The notes: generated from the letters alone by a model not told the origin. A stretch of DNA of 64,000 nucleotides from JACCTU01 sp963848525 (GCA_963848525.1 CAWKDZ010000002.1:124001-188000), one strand, 5' to 3'. Positions 19,399 through 27,890 are shown, numbered from the stretch's first letter. A program made the numbers and translations.

Positions 19399-19760
19399 GG
19401 GGGCGACCTGGTTTCGACGTGGTCGGTTCTCCGGCAGAGCTGCAAGCCGAGGTCCCGGAGGCCTCGTAAAACACCGGGAACAAACGCAAGTGCGGATAAA
19501 GACAACGCACTCGCTCTCGCTGCTTAACCAGTAGCTGAGCGCGTCGCTCCCGAGCTCGGCCCGTGGCCCGGGAAGCGGCGTCAAGCAACGGGCTCGGCAC
19601 CGAAGGAATGCGATCGCCGGAGGTGCGACACCACAGGATCGCTGGCCCGGTCGGTCGGTTGCCCACCACCAGCCGGTCGGGCGAGATCAGAAGGTGGGAC
19701 ACGCTTGTAGACGCTCGGTCGGTGCGACGACGGACGCGGGTTCAATTCCCGCCGCCTCCA
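19399..19760 (+). ncRNA. ssrA: tmRNA
   Basis: The RNA rescues ribosomes stalled on broken messages, together with SmpB. Its 5' end GGGGGCG pairs with CGCCTCC (19753-19759) to make the tRNA-like acceptor stem with one G-T pair. The T arm is GCGGG-TTCAATT-CCCGC just upstream, and the CCA is not encoded. The 5' region GGGGGCGACCTGGTTTCGACG is the conserved tmRNA start. The tag frame runs to TAA at 19525-19527 and ends NASADKDNALALAA, a typical C-terminal degradation tag. The exact resume codon is not certain. Pseudoknot-rich sequence fills 19530-19700. Confidence 0.97.
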
Positions 19761-19765
19761 TGGAG

Positions 19766-19799
19766 CCGCCGAAAGTGCTTCGCACTTTCGGCGGTTTTT
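19766..19799 (+). terminator. Rho-independent terminator of ssrA
   Basis: CCGCCGAAAGTGC (19766-19778) pairs perfectly over 13 bases with GCACTTTCGGCGG (19782-19794) around a TTC loop. TTTTT follows at 19795-19799. It begins six bases after the tmRNA 3' end. Confidence 0.95.
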
Positions 19800-19941
19800 C
19801 GTTCTCCGAGCAGGTCTGTGAGGCGGCGCCGGCTAAGCCGGCACCGCCGGCGCCCCTTCGGCTCCCGGGCCGGCCGGGCGAGTACGATCGCCGCGTCGTT
19901 CGCTTCTTCGACCAGGCGCTCCTGGACCAGGGAGGCAAGAA

Positions 19942-20616
19942 GTGACCACGAACGCTGCAACCGCCGGACCGGCCGGGCGGCAGCTCTCGACCACGCTTCG
20001 CCGAGTGCTGATCCTCGCCCCGCCGCTCGTCATCGCCGTCTACGAGATCTTCCACCCGCAGCCCGACGAGACCGCCGCCGCGCTGATGGACGTGGCCGGC
20101 TGGTTCGCCCTCTTCCACGCGATCCAGCTCGTCCTCTTCCCGTTCCTGGTGCTCTCGATCGCACTGCTGGCGCAGAACCTCGGTGTGCTCGGACACTGGG
20201 CGACGCGCCTGGGTCTGGTCGTCGTGCTCGTCTTCTTCAGCGCCTACGACGCGATCGCCGGGATCGCCACCGGCCTCGCGATGCGCGCCGCGAGAGACCT
20301 CCCAGTCGCCGAGCAGAACGCGGTCTTCGAGATCGTCAAGGACTGGCCCGCCTTCGACCCCGCCGTCTTCGCAATCGGGATCGTCGCCGTGCTCGGGCTG
20401 GTGCTCGCTCTCGCCATGCTGACCATCGGCGCGCACCGCCGCCAGGTGGGACGCGGCCCAGTGATCCTGCTCGCGGTCGCGACGATCGCCGCGCTGGGAG
20501 GGCACCCCTTTCCGTTCGGGACGGTTGCCTTCGGCTGCCTCTTCCTCGCCGCGCTCTGGCTCGACCGACTCGGCTACGGCGACCGGACGAACGACGCGGG
20601 CGCCGGTGCGCACTGA
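19942..20616 (+). CDS. Multi-pass membrane protein of unknown function
   Basis: The 224-residue protein has about six hydrophobic segments (for example RVLILAPPLVIAVYEIFHP, GWFALFHAIQLVLFPFLVLSIALLA, LVVVLVFFSAYDAIAGIATGLA). A charged C-terminus ends it. I do not recognise a family motif. GTG 19942 follows GGAGGCAAGAA, a good ribosome-binding site, and TACGAT lies about 55 bases upstream as a possible -10. It stands alone between ssrA and a DUF4386 gene, which is also a membrane protein. Confidence 0.8.
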   Translation: MTTNAATAGPAGRQLSTTLRRVLILAPPLVIAVYEIFHPQPDETAAALMDVAGWFALFHAIQLVLFPFLVLSIALLAQNLGVLGHWATRLGLVVVLVFFSAYDAIAGIATGLAMRAARDLPVAEQNAVFEIVKDWPAFDPAVFAIGIVAVLGLVLALAMLTIGAHRRQVGRGPVILLAVATIAALGGHPFPFGTVAFGCLFLAALWLDRLGYGDRTNDAGAGAH

Positions 20617-20704
20617 GCGCATGAGCACGAGAACAGCCGCCCGCCTCGTGTTTGGGACCGCGATACCCCGGTTAACGCCGAGCTAGGCAACCGAGGAGAG
20701 GTGG

Positions 20705-21403
20705 ATGGACGCCGACCAGAGGGATGCGCGGATCTTCGGAGTGCTCTTCCTGATCACGTTCGTCACGTCGATCGGCGCACTGGCTCTCTTCCAGCCCGTT
20801 CTCGACGACCCAGCCGGATACATCGCCGGTGGCGGCAAGGACAACCAGATCTACCTGGGCGCCTTTCTGGAGTTGCTGCTGATCCTCGCGAACGTCGGAA
20901 CGGCCGTTGTGCTCTACCCGATCGTGAGGCGACAGAACGAGCTCCTCGCCATCGGCTACGTCGCTGCTCGAATCATCGAGTGCGTCTTCATCGCGGGCGG
21001 GATCATTCTCGTGCTCGGCGTCGTCAGCCTGCGCCAGGACTCCCCGGACGCGGCCGACCTTGCCGTCTCGCTCGCCGCGCTCAAGGACTGGACGTTCCTG
21101 TTCGGCCCTGGGCTCATCGTCCCATTCGGGAACGGGCTGATCCTCGGCTACCTGATGTACAGCTCCGGCCTCGTCCCGCGGCGCATGGCCTGGCTCGGAC
21201 TGATCGGAGGGCCGCTCCTGCTGATCGGGAACTTCGGCGTGCTCTTCGACTGGTGGGAGCCAACGACCGTGGCGTTCCTGGTCGTTCCCGAGTTCCTCTG
21301 GGAGTTGTTCCTCGGGATCTATGCGGCGGTCTGGGGATTCCGGCGGGATGCGCCGATCCTTTCGGAGCGCAGCACGATGGCTCCGCAGACCGAAGCCGCG
21401 TAG
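20705..21403 (+). CDS. DUF4386-family membrane protein
   Basis: The 232-residue protein has six predicted membrane segments and fits the DUF4386 layout. It shows ARIFGVLFLITFVTSIGALALF at the start, then YLGAFLELLLILANVGTAVVLYPI, LAIGYVAARIIECVFIAGGI and LVPRRMAWLGLIGGPLLLIGN. The role of this family is not established. ATG 20705 follows GAGGAGAGG. It is probably separate from the upstream membrane gene, 88 bases away. Confidence 0.85.
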   Translation: MDADQRDARIFGVLFLITFVTSIGALALFQPVLDDPAGYIAGGGKDNQIYLGAFLELLLILANVGTAVVLYPIVRRQNELLAIGYVAARIIECVFIAGGIILVLGVVSLRQDSPDAADLAVSLAALKDWTFLFGPGLIVPFGNGLILGYLMYSSGLVPRRMAWLGLIGGPLLLIGNFGVLFDWWEPTTVAFLVVPEFLWELFLGIYAAVWGFRRDAPILSERSTMAPQTEAA

Positions 21404-21411
21404 TCGAGCGG

Positions 21412-21954
21412 TTACTCGGGGAGCCAGCCGTCGCGGTAGCCGGTCGGCTCGCGGGGCGGGATATCGCCGTACGCGACGTCTCCGTCCATCGTGTCCTCGT
21501 CGACGCTCGCACCGTGTCGCTTGGCGACGTCGTCGGCGGGGAAGCCGAGTTCGTCGCGGTCGCGCGCACCCACCGCGATCACGAGGCAAGGACCGCCGCC
21601 TGCCCCGACGATCACGTGCTTCGTCTGCGGCGGGCAATGCACGAAGTCCCAGGCGCGCAGCGGCCGCTCCTCGCCCTCGACGATCAGCACCGCTTCACCC
21701 GAGACGACCAGGAAAGCCTCCTGGTCGGCCTCCCAGTGGTACATCCCCATCGCCTCGCCCGGCCCGAGCACGAACGGGTTGACGCCCAGCTGCTCGAACC
21801 GGCGCCAGCCTTCGAAGTCGTCGCCGACGAGGCAGACCGCGCCGCGCCCTTCGACGTGACGCCACTCGGCGTCGCGCATGTTCAGGACGTACCAGCCCTC
21901 GCCCTGCGGGACCAGGCCGTGCTCGGTCTGCTCCAGCTTGGACTCGGGAACCAC
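21412..21954 (-). CDS. Cupin-domain protein
   Basis: The 180-residue protein has a single conserved beta-barrel cupin. It shows PGEAMGMYHWEADQEAFLVVSGEAVLIVEGEERPL (metal ligands H, E and E) and WDFVHCPPQTKHVIVGAGGGPCLVIAVGAR (last His). No catalytic assignment is possible. GTG 21954 is supported by TAGGCT at 21967-21962, seven bases upstream and without Shine-Dalgarno. The gene is divergent from the small protein gene at 22006, with 51 bases between the start codons. Confidence 0.83.
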   Translation of the reverse strand: MVPESKLEQTEHGLVPQGEGWYVLNMRDAEWRHVEGRGAVCLVGDDFEGWRRFEQLGVNPFVLGPGEAMGMYHWEADQEAFLVVSGEAVLIVEGEERPLRAWDFVHCPPQTKHVIVGAGGGPCLVIAVGARDRDELGFPADDVAKRHGASVDEDTMDGDVAYGDIPPREPTGYRDGWLPE

Positions 21955-22005
21955 GAAGGCAAGCCTAAGCTTGTGGCACACGTTCCCGAGAGACGGAGGG
22001 GGAGA

Positions 22006-22425
22006 ATGGCTGGCAAGGCCGATTTCACGGAACAGGAGTGGGAGACGCTGCAGAAGGGCGTCACCGGCTCGGCGCTGCTGGTCGCGGTCGCCGACCGGGG
22101 CTTCTTCGACACGTTCAAGGAGATGGGCGCTCTGACCAAGCATCTCTCGCAGGCGCGAGAGCAGGGCGAGACGCCCCTGATCAAAGAGCTTGCCCAGGTG
22201 CGTGGCACCGGCTTCGGGTTCACCGACTCGCCCCAGGAGGTCGAGAAGGAGACGACCGAGGCCTTGCGTTCCGCGGTCGGCACGCTGCAGGCGAAAGCAC
22301 CCGACGAGGTGCAGGCCTATCGCGACTTCGTCCTCCAGGTCGCCCAGTCGGTCGCGGCGGCTGCGGACGATGTCGGCGCGAGCGAGACCGATGCGCTGGA
22401 GAAGATCAAGGCGGAGCTGCCCTGA
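22006..22425 (+). CDS. Conserved hypothetical protein (139 aa)
   Basis: The protein opens MAGKADFTEQEWETLQKGVTGSALLVAVADRGFFDTFKEMGALTKHL and is largely helical with no membrane segment. The C-terminus carries EVQAYRDFVLQVAQSVAAAADDVGASETDALEKIKAEL. Similar helical proteins occur in actinobacteria, but I know no function for them. ATG 22006 follows GGAGGGGGAGA, a strong ribosome-binding site. It stands between a divergent cupin gene and a convergent TOPRIM gene. Confidence 0.8.
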   Translation: MAGKADFTEQEWETLQKGVTGSALLVAVADRGFFDTFKEMGALTKHLSQAREQGETPLIKELAQVRGTGFGFTDSPQEVEKETTEALRSAVGTLQAKAPDEVQAYRDFVLQVAQSVAAAADDVGASETDALEKIKAELP

Positions 22426-22439
22426 GCTGACGGCGAGCG

Positions 22440-23036
22440 TCAGACGTGCGCGAGCACGAGGTCGAGCGGCCGCGGCATGCGGTCGAGGTCGAGCGCCTCG
22501 ACGAGCGCGCGCGCGTAGTGGCTCTTCCGGCCGCTGCGCGTGCCGAGGAAGCGGCGCAGCTGCTCTTCCACCGTCTTCCCCCGCTGGGCGGGCTGCTTCT
22601 GGAAGGTGCGAAACGAGTGCAGCTCGCCCTGCGCCTCGACGACCTCCTCGACCGAGGCGGCGCCGAGCGCGCGGATCAGCTCGTCCTCCAGGTCGGCGAC
22701 GCAGACGGAGAACCCCAGCGCTTCCATCTCGGCCCGAGTGAGCTTCGAGCCGAGCCCGGCGCGCTCGAGGCCGCGCCTGTACGCACCCTCCTCGCCGGCG
22801 TCGCAGAGGCCCGCCAGCCTGACGTCGAGGCCCTGTGGGCCGAAGAGCTCGAGGAAGCGTCCGATCGCGTGCGCCCCTCCGATCGACACGACGGAGACGC
22901 GCTCGGCTTCGAGATCCCGACCCCTGCGCCGAGCAAGTGTCTCGAGCGCGAACCGGTCGCTGACGCCCTCGACGAGCACGACTGTGCGCGAGTACGTGTC
23001 CACGTTCGTATCTTCATAGCTCAGCGGCGCTTGCAT
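22440..23036 (-). CDS. TOPRIM-domain protein (OLD-nuclease-like)
   Basis: The 198-residue protein starts with a TOPRIM fold. TVVLVEGVSDRFALETLARRRG provides the catalytic Glu, and LDVRLAGLCDAGEEGAY provides the Asp motif, where DxD is usual and here CDAGE is seen. The rest is helical. Stand-alone TOPRIM proteins resemble the nuclease half of OLD-family enzymes without the ATPase. The start is uncertain: ATG 23036 is used, and ATG 23063 would make the start codon overlap that of the divergent gene at 23062. Confidence 0.75.
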   Translation of the reverse strand: MQAPLSYEDTNVDTYSRTVVLVEGVSDRFALETLARRRGRDLEAERVSVVSIGGAHAIGRFLELFGPQGLDVRLAGLCDAGEEGAYRRGLERAGLGSKLTRAEMEALGFSVCVADLEDELIRALGAASVEEVVEAQGELHSFRTFQKQPAQRGKTVEEQLRRFLGTRSGRKSHYARALVEALDLDRMPRPLDLVLAHV

Positions 23037-23061
23037 CGCACGCGCGCTCGCGCAAAGCTTC

Positions 23062-23889
23062 ATGGCGGTGAGCCGGTCGATCGTCTTCCTGTCCGACTTC
23101 GGTTATCGAAACGAGTGGGTCGGCGTCTGCCACGCCGTGATCAACAAGATCGCGCCGGAGACCCGGGTCGTCGACCTCTCGCACGGCGTGCCTCCGCTCG
23201 ACGTACGCGTCGGCGCGCTCGTCCTCGCCGACTCGCTCCCGTTCATCGCGCACGACGCCGTCGTCCTGGCGGTGATCGACCCGAGCGTCGGTCGCGACCG
23301 CGACATCGCGGTCGAAACCGGAGACGGGCGGTTCCTCGTCGGGCCGGACAACGGGCTGCTCTCGCCGAGCTTGCGGGCCGGGAGCGGGGTGACGAACGCC
23401 GTGTCGATCACGTCCTCGGAAGTCGTGCTCGAGCCCGTGAGCCCGTCGTTCCACGCGCGCGACGTGCTCGCGCCGGCTGCGGCGCACCTCGCCAAGGGGA
23501 CGCCGCTCGCCGAGCTCGGCGAACAGATCGAGCCCGAGACGCTTGCCCAGCTTCGCATCCCGGACCCGACCGTCGAGCGAGGCAAGATCGCCTGCGAGGT
23601 GCTCGACCTGAACCGCTTCGGCAACGTGCAGCTCAGCGCCCGCGCGTCGCACCTCGCGGCTGCGGGCCTCGACCGCCACGACCGGATCGCCGTCGCCTCG
23701 CACGCGGGCGAGGCAGTCCTCCAGCGCGTGTCGACCTACGCCGACCTCAGCCCCGGTGAGTGGGGGCTGATGGTCGACCCGCGGGGCTGGCTCGCCGTGA
23801 TCAGGGGCAACCCAGGGAACGCGGCCGAGGGCCTCGGGATCGGCTCGAGCGACCTCGTCTGGCTGACCGAAGCGGACGGCAGCGGCTAG
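23062..23889 (+). CDS. SAM hydrolase / SAM hydroxide adenosyltransferase (DUF62)
   Basis: The 275-residue protein belongs to the family that includes fluorinase and SAM hydrolases, which split S-adenosylmethionine to adenosine and methionine. It shows FLSDFGYRNEWVGVCHAVI, then VVDLSHGVPPLDVRVGALVLAD, VVLAVIDPSVGRDRDIAV and FLVGPDNGLLSP. The late FHARDVLAPAAAHLA and LDLNRFGNVQLS are also present. The Asp of IDPSVG, the following Arg and the His of FHARD fit the conserved triad of the hydrolases. It lacks evidence for halogenation. No gene in the neighbourhood explains why SAM would be destroyed. Confidence 0.9.
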   Translation: MAVSRSIVFLSDFGYRNEWVGVCHAVINKIAPETRVVDLSHGVPPLDVRVGALVLADSLPFIAHDAVVLAVIDPSVGRDRDIAVETGDGRFLVGPDNGLLSPSLRAGSGVTNAVSITSSEVVLEPVSPSFHARDVLAPAAAHLAKGTPLAELGEQIEPETLAQLRIPDPTVERGKIACEVLDLNRFGNVQLSARASHLAAAGLDRHDRIAVASHAGEAVLQRVSTYADLSPGEWGLMVDPRGWLAVIRGNPGNAAEGLGIGSSDLVWLTEADGSG

Positions 23890-24362
23890 CTCTCCCGGTC
23901 CGAGAACCTCCTCCAAGCGAGCACGCCGCCGGTCACAGCTGCACCGAGCGCGACCGCCCCGAGCGCGCCCCTCGGCGCCCACACGCGCAGCCGCCTCGGC
24001 TTCGGCGGCCGCTCTTTCGTCGTGACTGCAAGGAGCACCTCGTTCGCGCCGAGCACCGCGTGCGGCAGCCAGTGCCGCAGGCCGCGCTTCGAGGCGCCCG
24101 TCAGGAACGGCGTCGCCGCGAGCGCGACCCCGCCGAGCGCGTCGAGCGCGAGGTGCGCCCGCATCGGCAGCACCCGCTTGAGCCCGAACTCGTAGTCGGT
24201 CAGGAGTGCGTACAGCGTCGCCGCCGAGCCCACCACGCGGGGCGGGATCGTCGCGCCGGTGTTGCCGTTCATCTTCAGCAGCGTCGGCGCCGCGATCAGC
24301 GCCGGGCCGGTGGCCAGGTCGACGGCGCCGTGCGCCTTCGTCGGGATGACCCGGAGATTCAT
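23886..24362 (-). CDS. Small membrane protein of unknown function
   Basis: The 158-residue protein begins MNLRVIPTKAHGAVDLATGPALIAAPTLLKMNG. It has about four hydrophobic stretches (SAATLYALLTDYEFGLKRVL, ALDALGGVALAATPFL, GALGAVALGAAVTGGVLAW) with a basic cytoplasmic linker. Function is unknown. ATG 24362 is preceded by GAAGGGGG. Its stop overlaps the stop of the SAM hydrolase gene by four bases in a convergent arrangement. Confidence 0.75.
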   Translation of the reverse strand: MNLRVIPTKAHGAVDLATGPALIAAPTLLKMNGNTGATIPPRVVGSAATLYALLTDYEFGLKRVLPMRAHLALDALGGVALAATPFLTGASKRGLRHWLPHAVLGANEVLLAVTTKERPPKPRRLRVWAPRGALGAVALGAAVTGGVLAWRRFSDRES

Positions 24363-24449
24363 CAGACCCCCTTCATTCGCTTGCCTGGGCACCCGAAGGC
24401 ATACCCGCTCGGCCGGGGACCGAACGAGCGAACTTCGTGCGGATCGGCT

Positions 24450-24971
24450 CTAGGCCGAGCGGTCCTGGGTGTAGTCGTCCATCCGGACGACCCGCTGGCC
24501 GTTGGAGTCGGCCTGCACCTCGCCGGGTGGGCCCTCCAGCCGCGCGAGGGTCTTCTCGATCCGGCCGAGGCGGCGATCGACGCTCCGCCAGCCCTCGATC
24601 ATCAGCTCCGTCGTCAGCGCGACGTCGTCGACACGCTCGCGGCGCTCGGTGGCCAGCCGCGCGACGATCTCCTCGAACAGCAAGCGGAGCTGCGCGACGT
24701 GCTCGCCGACGGGCCGGACCTCGCCGCGAACGGCCTCGTAGACGACCTCGCCGACCTCAGCCGGCAAGGCGCGCTCGAGCGCCTCGGCCTGGGAGGGCAC
24801 GAGCTCCGTCGACGTGGGGGCGAAGCGCGGGTAACTCGGCGGGCCGAGCGCCGCGACCGCCTGGGCAACCCGCTCGCGGGCGTCCGTGCTCGTGGACTCG
24901 CCGTTGACGACGCGCAGCACGGTCTCGACCGGCAGGTTGCTGTGCTCCGCGAGTTGAAGGATGGTCGCCAT
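24450..24971 (-). CDS. Protein with LacI-type helix-turn-helix and helical C-terminus
   Basis: The first 45 residues (ATILQLAEHSNLPVETVLRVVNGES, then TDARERVAQAVAALG) match the helix-turn-helix and hinge of LacI repressors. The sugar-binding domain is absent. The rest of the 173 residues is helical with heptad-like spacing (VGEHVAQLRLLFEEIVARLATERRERVDDVALTTELM, then VDRRLGRIEKTLARLEG), so a dimeric coiled-coil DNA-binding protein is likely. ATG 24971 is the first start in the conserved frame. It diverges from the peptidase gene at 25092, with 120 bases between. Confidence 0.72.
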   Translation of the reverse strand: MATILQLAEHSNLPVETVLRVVNGESTSTDARERVAQAVAALGPPSYPRFAPTSTELVPSQAEALERALPAEVGEVVYEAVRGEVRPVGEHVAQLRLLFEEIVARLATERRERVDDVALTTELMIEGWRSVDRRLGRIEKTLARLEGPPGEVQADSNGQRVVRMDDYTQDRSA

Positions 24972-25078
24972 GTCGCCGCCTGTGGAAAACGATTCCGAGT
25001 CACAAGTTAGACCTAGATCGCCCGAAACTCCAGTCCTGTCCCTCAACGAATAGGAAACGGCCGATGCCTGGCTGCGCC

Positions 25079-25084
25079 TATGAT
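25079..25084 (+). promoter_or_regulatory. -10 element TATGAT of the S9 peptidase gene
   Basis: TATGAT is the best -10 match in the window and lies seven bases before ATG 25092. It overlaps the earlier ATG at 25080, which therefore cannot be the translation start if transcription begins near 25091-25092. Confidence 0.6.
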
Positions 25085-25091
25085 CCGGCGA

Positions 25092-27074
25092 ATGCGCGGG
25101 ATGCGGCCGGACGATGTCTACGCGCTCAAGGGGGTCTCCGACCCGCGGCTCGACCCGACCGGCACGACGGTGGCCTACGTCGCGTGGGAGATCGACCGCG
25201 AGGCGAACGAGTACCGGGGGAACGTCTGGTTCGCGCCGGTCGACGGCTCCGCGCCGCCGCGGCGGTTCACGACGGGCGAGAAGCGCGACGGCCAGCCGCG
25301 TTGGTCGCCCGACGGCACGCGCCTCGCGTTCACGTCGAGCCGCGCTGAGGAGCAGCCGGGGCAGCTCTTCGTGCTCCCGGTCTCGGGCGGCGGCGAGGCC
25401 TTGCGGCTCACGCGCCTGAAGGAGGACGTGTGCGACGTCGCCTGGTCGCCCGACGGGCGCCGGATCGCGTTCTCCTCGCGCGTGCGGGACGACGCGTACG
25501 AGCACGAGGAGGACGAGCGCCGACGCGCGCCCAGGCGGATCACGCGGCTGCTCTACAAGCTCGACGACGTCGGCTGGACGGTCGACCGGCGCCGGCAGCT
25601 CTTCGTCGTGCCGGCCGACGGCAGCGAGGAGCCGCGCCGCTTGACCGAGGGCGAGTTCGAGAACGCGCAGCCCGCCTGGTCGCCCGACGGCAAGCGGATC
25701 GCGTTCACGTCCGCCCGGACCGAGGACTGGGACCTCGACCTCGTCGAGGACGTGTACCTCGTCGACGCCGACGGCGGGGAGCCGGAGCGGCTGACGGACG
25801 GGGACGCGTCGTGCCGCTCGCCGGTCTGGTCGCCTGACGGGCGCCGGATCGCGTTCGAGTACTCGCCCGACCCGTACAGCTGGCCGCGCCATACGCAGAT
25901 CGCGGTGATCGACGTCGAGACGCGCGAGTGGCGCGTCCTGACCGAGAGCCTCGACCTCCAGTGCGCCCCGTATCCCGAGCTGCGCGTTCCGGCGTGGGAC
26001 GGCGACCGGATCGTCTTCGGGGTCGAGGACGCGGGTCGCGTGCACGTGTACGCCGTGCCCGCAGACGGTTCGGGGCCGCCGCGGCCGCTGGTCGAGGGCG
26101 ACCGGGGCGTCCGCGGCTACGACGTGCGCGGCGACGTGGTCGTGCACGCGTCGAGCACCGCGTCGACGTTCCCGGAGCTCTACGTCGGCGAGCAGCGTGT
26201 CACCCACGTCACGGGCGACTTCGAGCAGAACCTGATCGCGCCCGAGCCCTTCACCGCGCGCTCGGCCGACGGCTCCGAGGTCGACGCCTGGCTCGTCCGA
26301 CCGGCGGGCTTCGAGGAGGGGAAGCGCTACCCGGTGCTCCTGAACATCCACGGCGGGCCGTTCTCGCAGTACGTGTCGACCTTCTTCGACGAGTTCCAGG
26401 TCTACGCCGGCGCGGGCTACGCGGTCGTCTACTCGAACCCGCGCGGCTCGTCGGGGTACAGCGAGGAGTGGGGACGCGCGATCCGCGGCCCGCTCGACGG
26501 CGGCGGCCCCGGCTGGGGCACCGTCGACTACGAGGACGTGATGGCGGTGATGGACGAAGCGCTCGACCGGTTCGACTTCCTCGACCCCGAGCGGACCGGC
26601 GTGATGGGCGGGTCGTACGGCGGCTTCATGACCTCCTGGATCGTCGGGCACACGAACCGGTTCCAGGCCGCATGCTCGGAGCGGGCGGTGAACAACCTCT
26701 ACAGCGCGTCCGGGTCGAGCGACGTGTTCTGGGCCTTCAAGGGGTACCTCGGGGCGTTCGCGCACGAGGCCGTGCAGGAGTGGCTCGAGCGCTCCCCCGC
26801 GCTCTACGCGGACGCGATCGAGACACCGCTGCTGATCCTGCACTCGGAGAAGGACCTCCGCTGCAACGTCGAGCAGGCAGAGCACCTCTTCATCACGATG
26901 CGCCTGCTCGGCAAGGAGGTCGAGCTCGTTCGCTTCCCGGGCGAGGGCCACGAGCTCTCGCGTTCGGGCTCACCGGTCCACCGCGTGCAGCGCTTCGAGG
27001 TGTTGCTCGACTGGTTCGACCGGCACCTCCAGCGTCAGCCCGAGAGACTCTCGGCGAGCGCCGCGCAGGCGTAG
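25092..27074 (+). CDS. S9-family serine peptidase (acylaminoacyl-peptidase/DPP type)
   Basis: The 660-residue protein has an N-terminal seven-bladed propeller with repeated WSPDGxRxAF motifs (for example PRWSPDGTRLAFTSSR, AWSPDGKRIAFTSAR and VWSPDGRRIAFEYS). A C-terminal alpha/beta-hydrolase follows. It shows NIHGGPFSQYVSTFFDEFQ, the nucleophile elbow GVMGGSYGGFMTSW, the acid LLILHSEKDLRCN and the His in FPGEGHELSRSG. It cleaves short peptides, probably in the cytoplasm since no signal peptide is seen. ATG 25092 is chosen from TATGAT. The last 40 bases overlap the convergent gene at 27035. Confidence 0.93.
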   Translation: MRGMRPDDVYALKGVSDPRLDPTGTTVAYVAWEIDREANEYRGNVWFAPVDGSAPPRRFTTGEKRDGQPRWSPDGTRLAFTSSRAEEQPGQLFVLPVSGGGEALRLTRLKEDVCDVAWSPDGRRIAFSSRVRDDAYEHEEDERRRAPRRITRLLYKLDDVGWTVDRRRQLFVVPADGSEEPRRLTEGEFENAQPAWSPDGKRIAFTSARTEDWDLDLVEDVYLVDADGGEPERLTDGDASCRSPVWSPDGRRIAFEYSPDPYSWPRHTQIAVIDVETREWRVLTESLDLQCAPYPELRVPAWDGDRIVFGVEDAGRVHVYAVPADGSGPPRPLVEGDRGVRGYDVRGDVVVHASSTASTFPELYVGEQRVTHVTGDFEQNLIAPEPFTARSADGSEVDAWLVRPAGFEEGKRYPVLLNIHGGPFSQYVSTFFDEFQVYAGAGYAVVYSNPRGSSGYSEEWGRAIRGPLDGGGPGWGTVDYEDVMAVMDEALDRFDFLDPERTGVMGGSYGGFMTSWIVGHTNRFQAACSERAVNNLYSASGSSDVFWAFKGYLGAFAHEAVQEWLERSPALYADAIETPLLILHSEKDLRCNVEQAEHLFITMRLLGKEVELVRFPGEGHELSRSGSPVHRVQRFEVLLDWFDRHLQRQPERLSASAAQA

Positions 27075-27421
27075 GCGCGCCAGGCCCGCTCGGGCGCGTC
27101 GAGCAGCGCGTTCGCGGTCTCCGCGACGTGTGGCCGCCCGCTCGCCGCCAGGCCGCGCAAGCCGTGGTCGAGCGCAGCCCGCCGCTCCGCCGAATCCAGC
27201 TCCTCCGCGAGACGCTCGACCGCCGGCCCGTCGAGGTCGAGCCCCCGGTGCGGGTCGCCTCCGGCCGCGAGCACGAGCTGGGCGCGCCGGGTCGCGGCGC
27301 GCAGCTCGTCCGGCTCGACGCGGACGTCGCGCCCCGCGACGAAGGCGAGCGTGACCACCGCGTCGCCGACCTCAGACGCCGCGAGCGACGCCTCCAGCTC
27401 GTCGAGCCACGCCTCGGGCAC
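27035..27421 (-). CDS. Conserved hypothetical protein (128 aa)
   Basis: The soluble product begins MPEAWLDELEASLAASEVGDAVVTLAFVAGRDVRVEPDEL and continues with RRAQLVLAAGGDPHRGLDLDGPAVERLAEEL. It ends APERAWRAYACAALAESLSG. No named domain is recognised. GTG 27421 lies seven bases from TAGCGT (27434-27429) without Shine-Dalgarno, which supports a real, leaderless gene. The 3' end overlaps the S9 peptidase gene by 40 bases, and the start is 30 bases from the divergent RDD gene. Confidence 0.65.
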   Translation of the reverse strand: MPEAWLDELEASLAASEVGDAVVTLAFVAGRDVRVEPDELRAATRRAQLVLAAGGDPHRGLDLDGPAVERLAEELDSAERRAALDHGLRGLAASGRPHVAETANALLDAPERAWRAYACAALAESLSG

Positions 27422-27451
27422 CGGGCGGACGCTACTGGGAAGATTGGGTCG

Positions 27452-27847
27452 GTGGCCTACGTGTCCCGTTGGCGGCGGCTCGCAGGGTGGGCGATCGAGT
27501 TCGTCGTCGTGCTCGTGATCCTCACGGTCTCGCTGATCGTCGGCTCGGCGCTCTACGGGGACGGCCTCTTCCTGGGCTTCTTCCTCGCGCTGACGTCGAT
27601 CTGGCTCTACTTCGCAGGCCTCGAGAGCTCCGAGACACGCGCGACGGTCTCGGGGCGGCTGCTCGGGACGCGTGTCACCGGCCTCAAGGGCGAGCCCGTC
27701 ACGTTCGGCCGCGCGACGGCGCGCTACTTCGCGATGTACGCGAGCGCGCTGACGCCGTTCGCGGTCGGCTACCTGATGGCGTTCTGGACGAAGCGCCGCC
27801 AGACGCTGCACGACTACCTCGCGAGCACGGTCGTCGTACGGAGATGA
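27452..27847 (+). CDS. RDD-family membrane protein
   Basis: The 131-residue protein opens MAYVSRWRRLAGWAIEFVVVLVILTVSLIVG, the usual RDD start with the family Arg but without the DD pair. A second segment (GDGLFLGFFLALTSIWLYFAGLESS) follows. The conserved GRLLGTRVTGLKGEPVTFGRATARYFAMY and FWTKRRQTLHDYLASTVVV complete it. The family spans the membrane about three times and its substrate is mostly unknown. GTG 27452 is the likely start, 30 bases from the divergent gene. Confidence 0.85.
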   Translation: MAYVSRWRRLAGWAIEFVVVLVILTVSLIVGSALYGDGLFLGFFLALTSIWLYFAGLESSETRATVSGRLLGTRVTGLKGEPVTFGRATARYFAMYASALTPFAVGYLMAFWTKRRQTLHDYLASTVVVRR

Positions 27848-27890
27848 GTGGATGGGGACGCGGGCCGGGCCCGCGCCCCCAGGTCGTTCG

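Noticed and set aside
23062..23889. Fluorinase/chlorinase function
   Set aside because: The sequence fits the general SAM hydrolase group, and no halogenase-specific feature or halometabolite gene is seen nearby.
25080..25091. S9 peptidase start at ATG 25080
   Set aside because: This ATG is part of the TATGAT -10 element; ATG 25092 fits the leaderless spacing.
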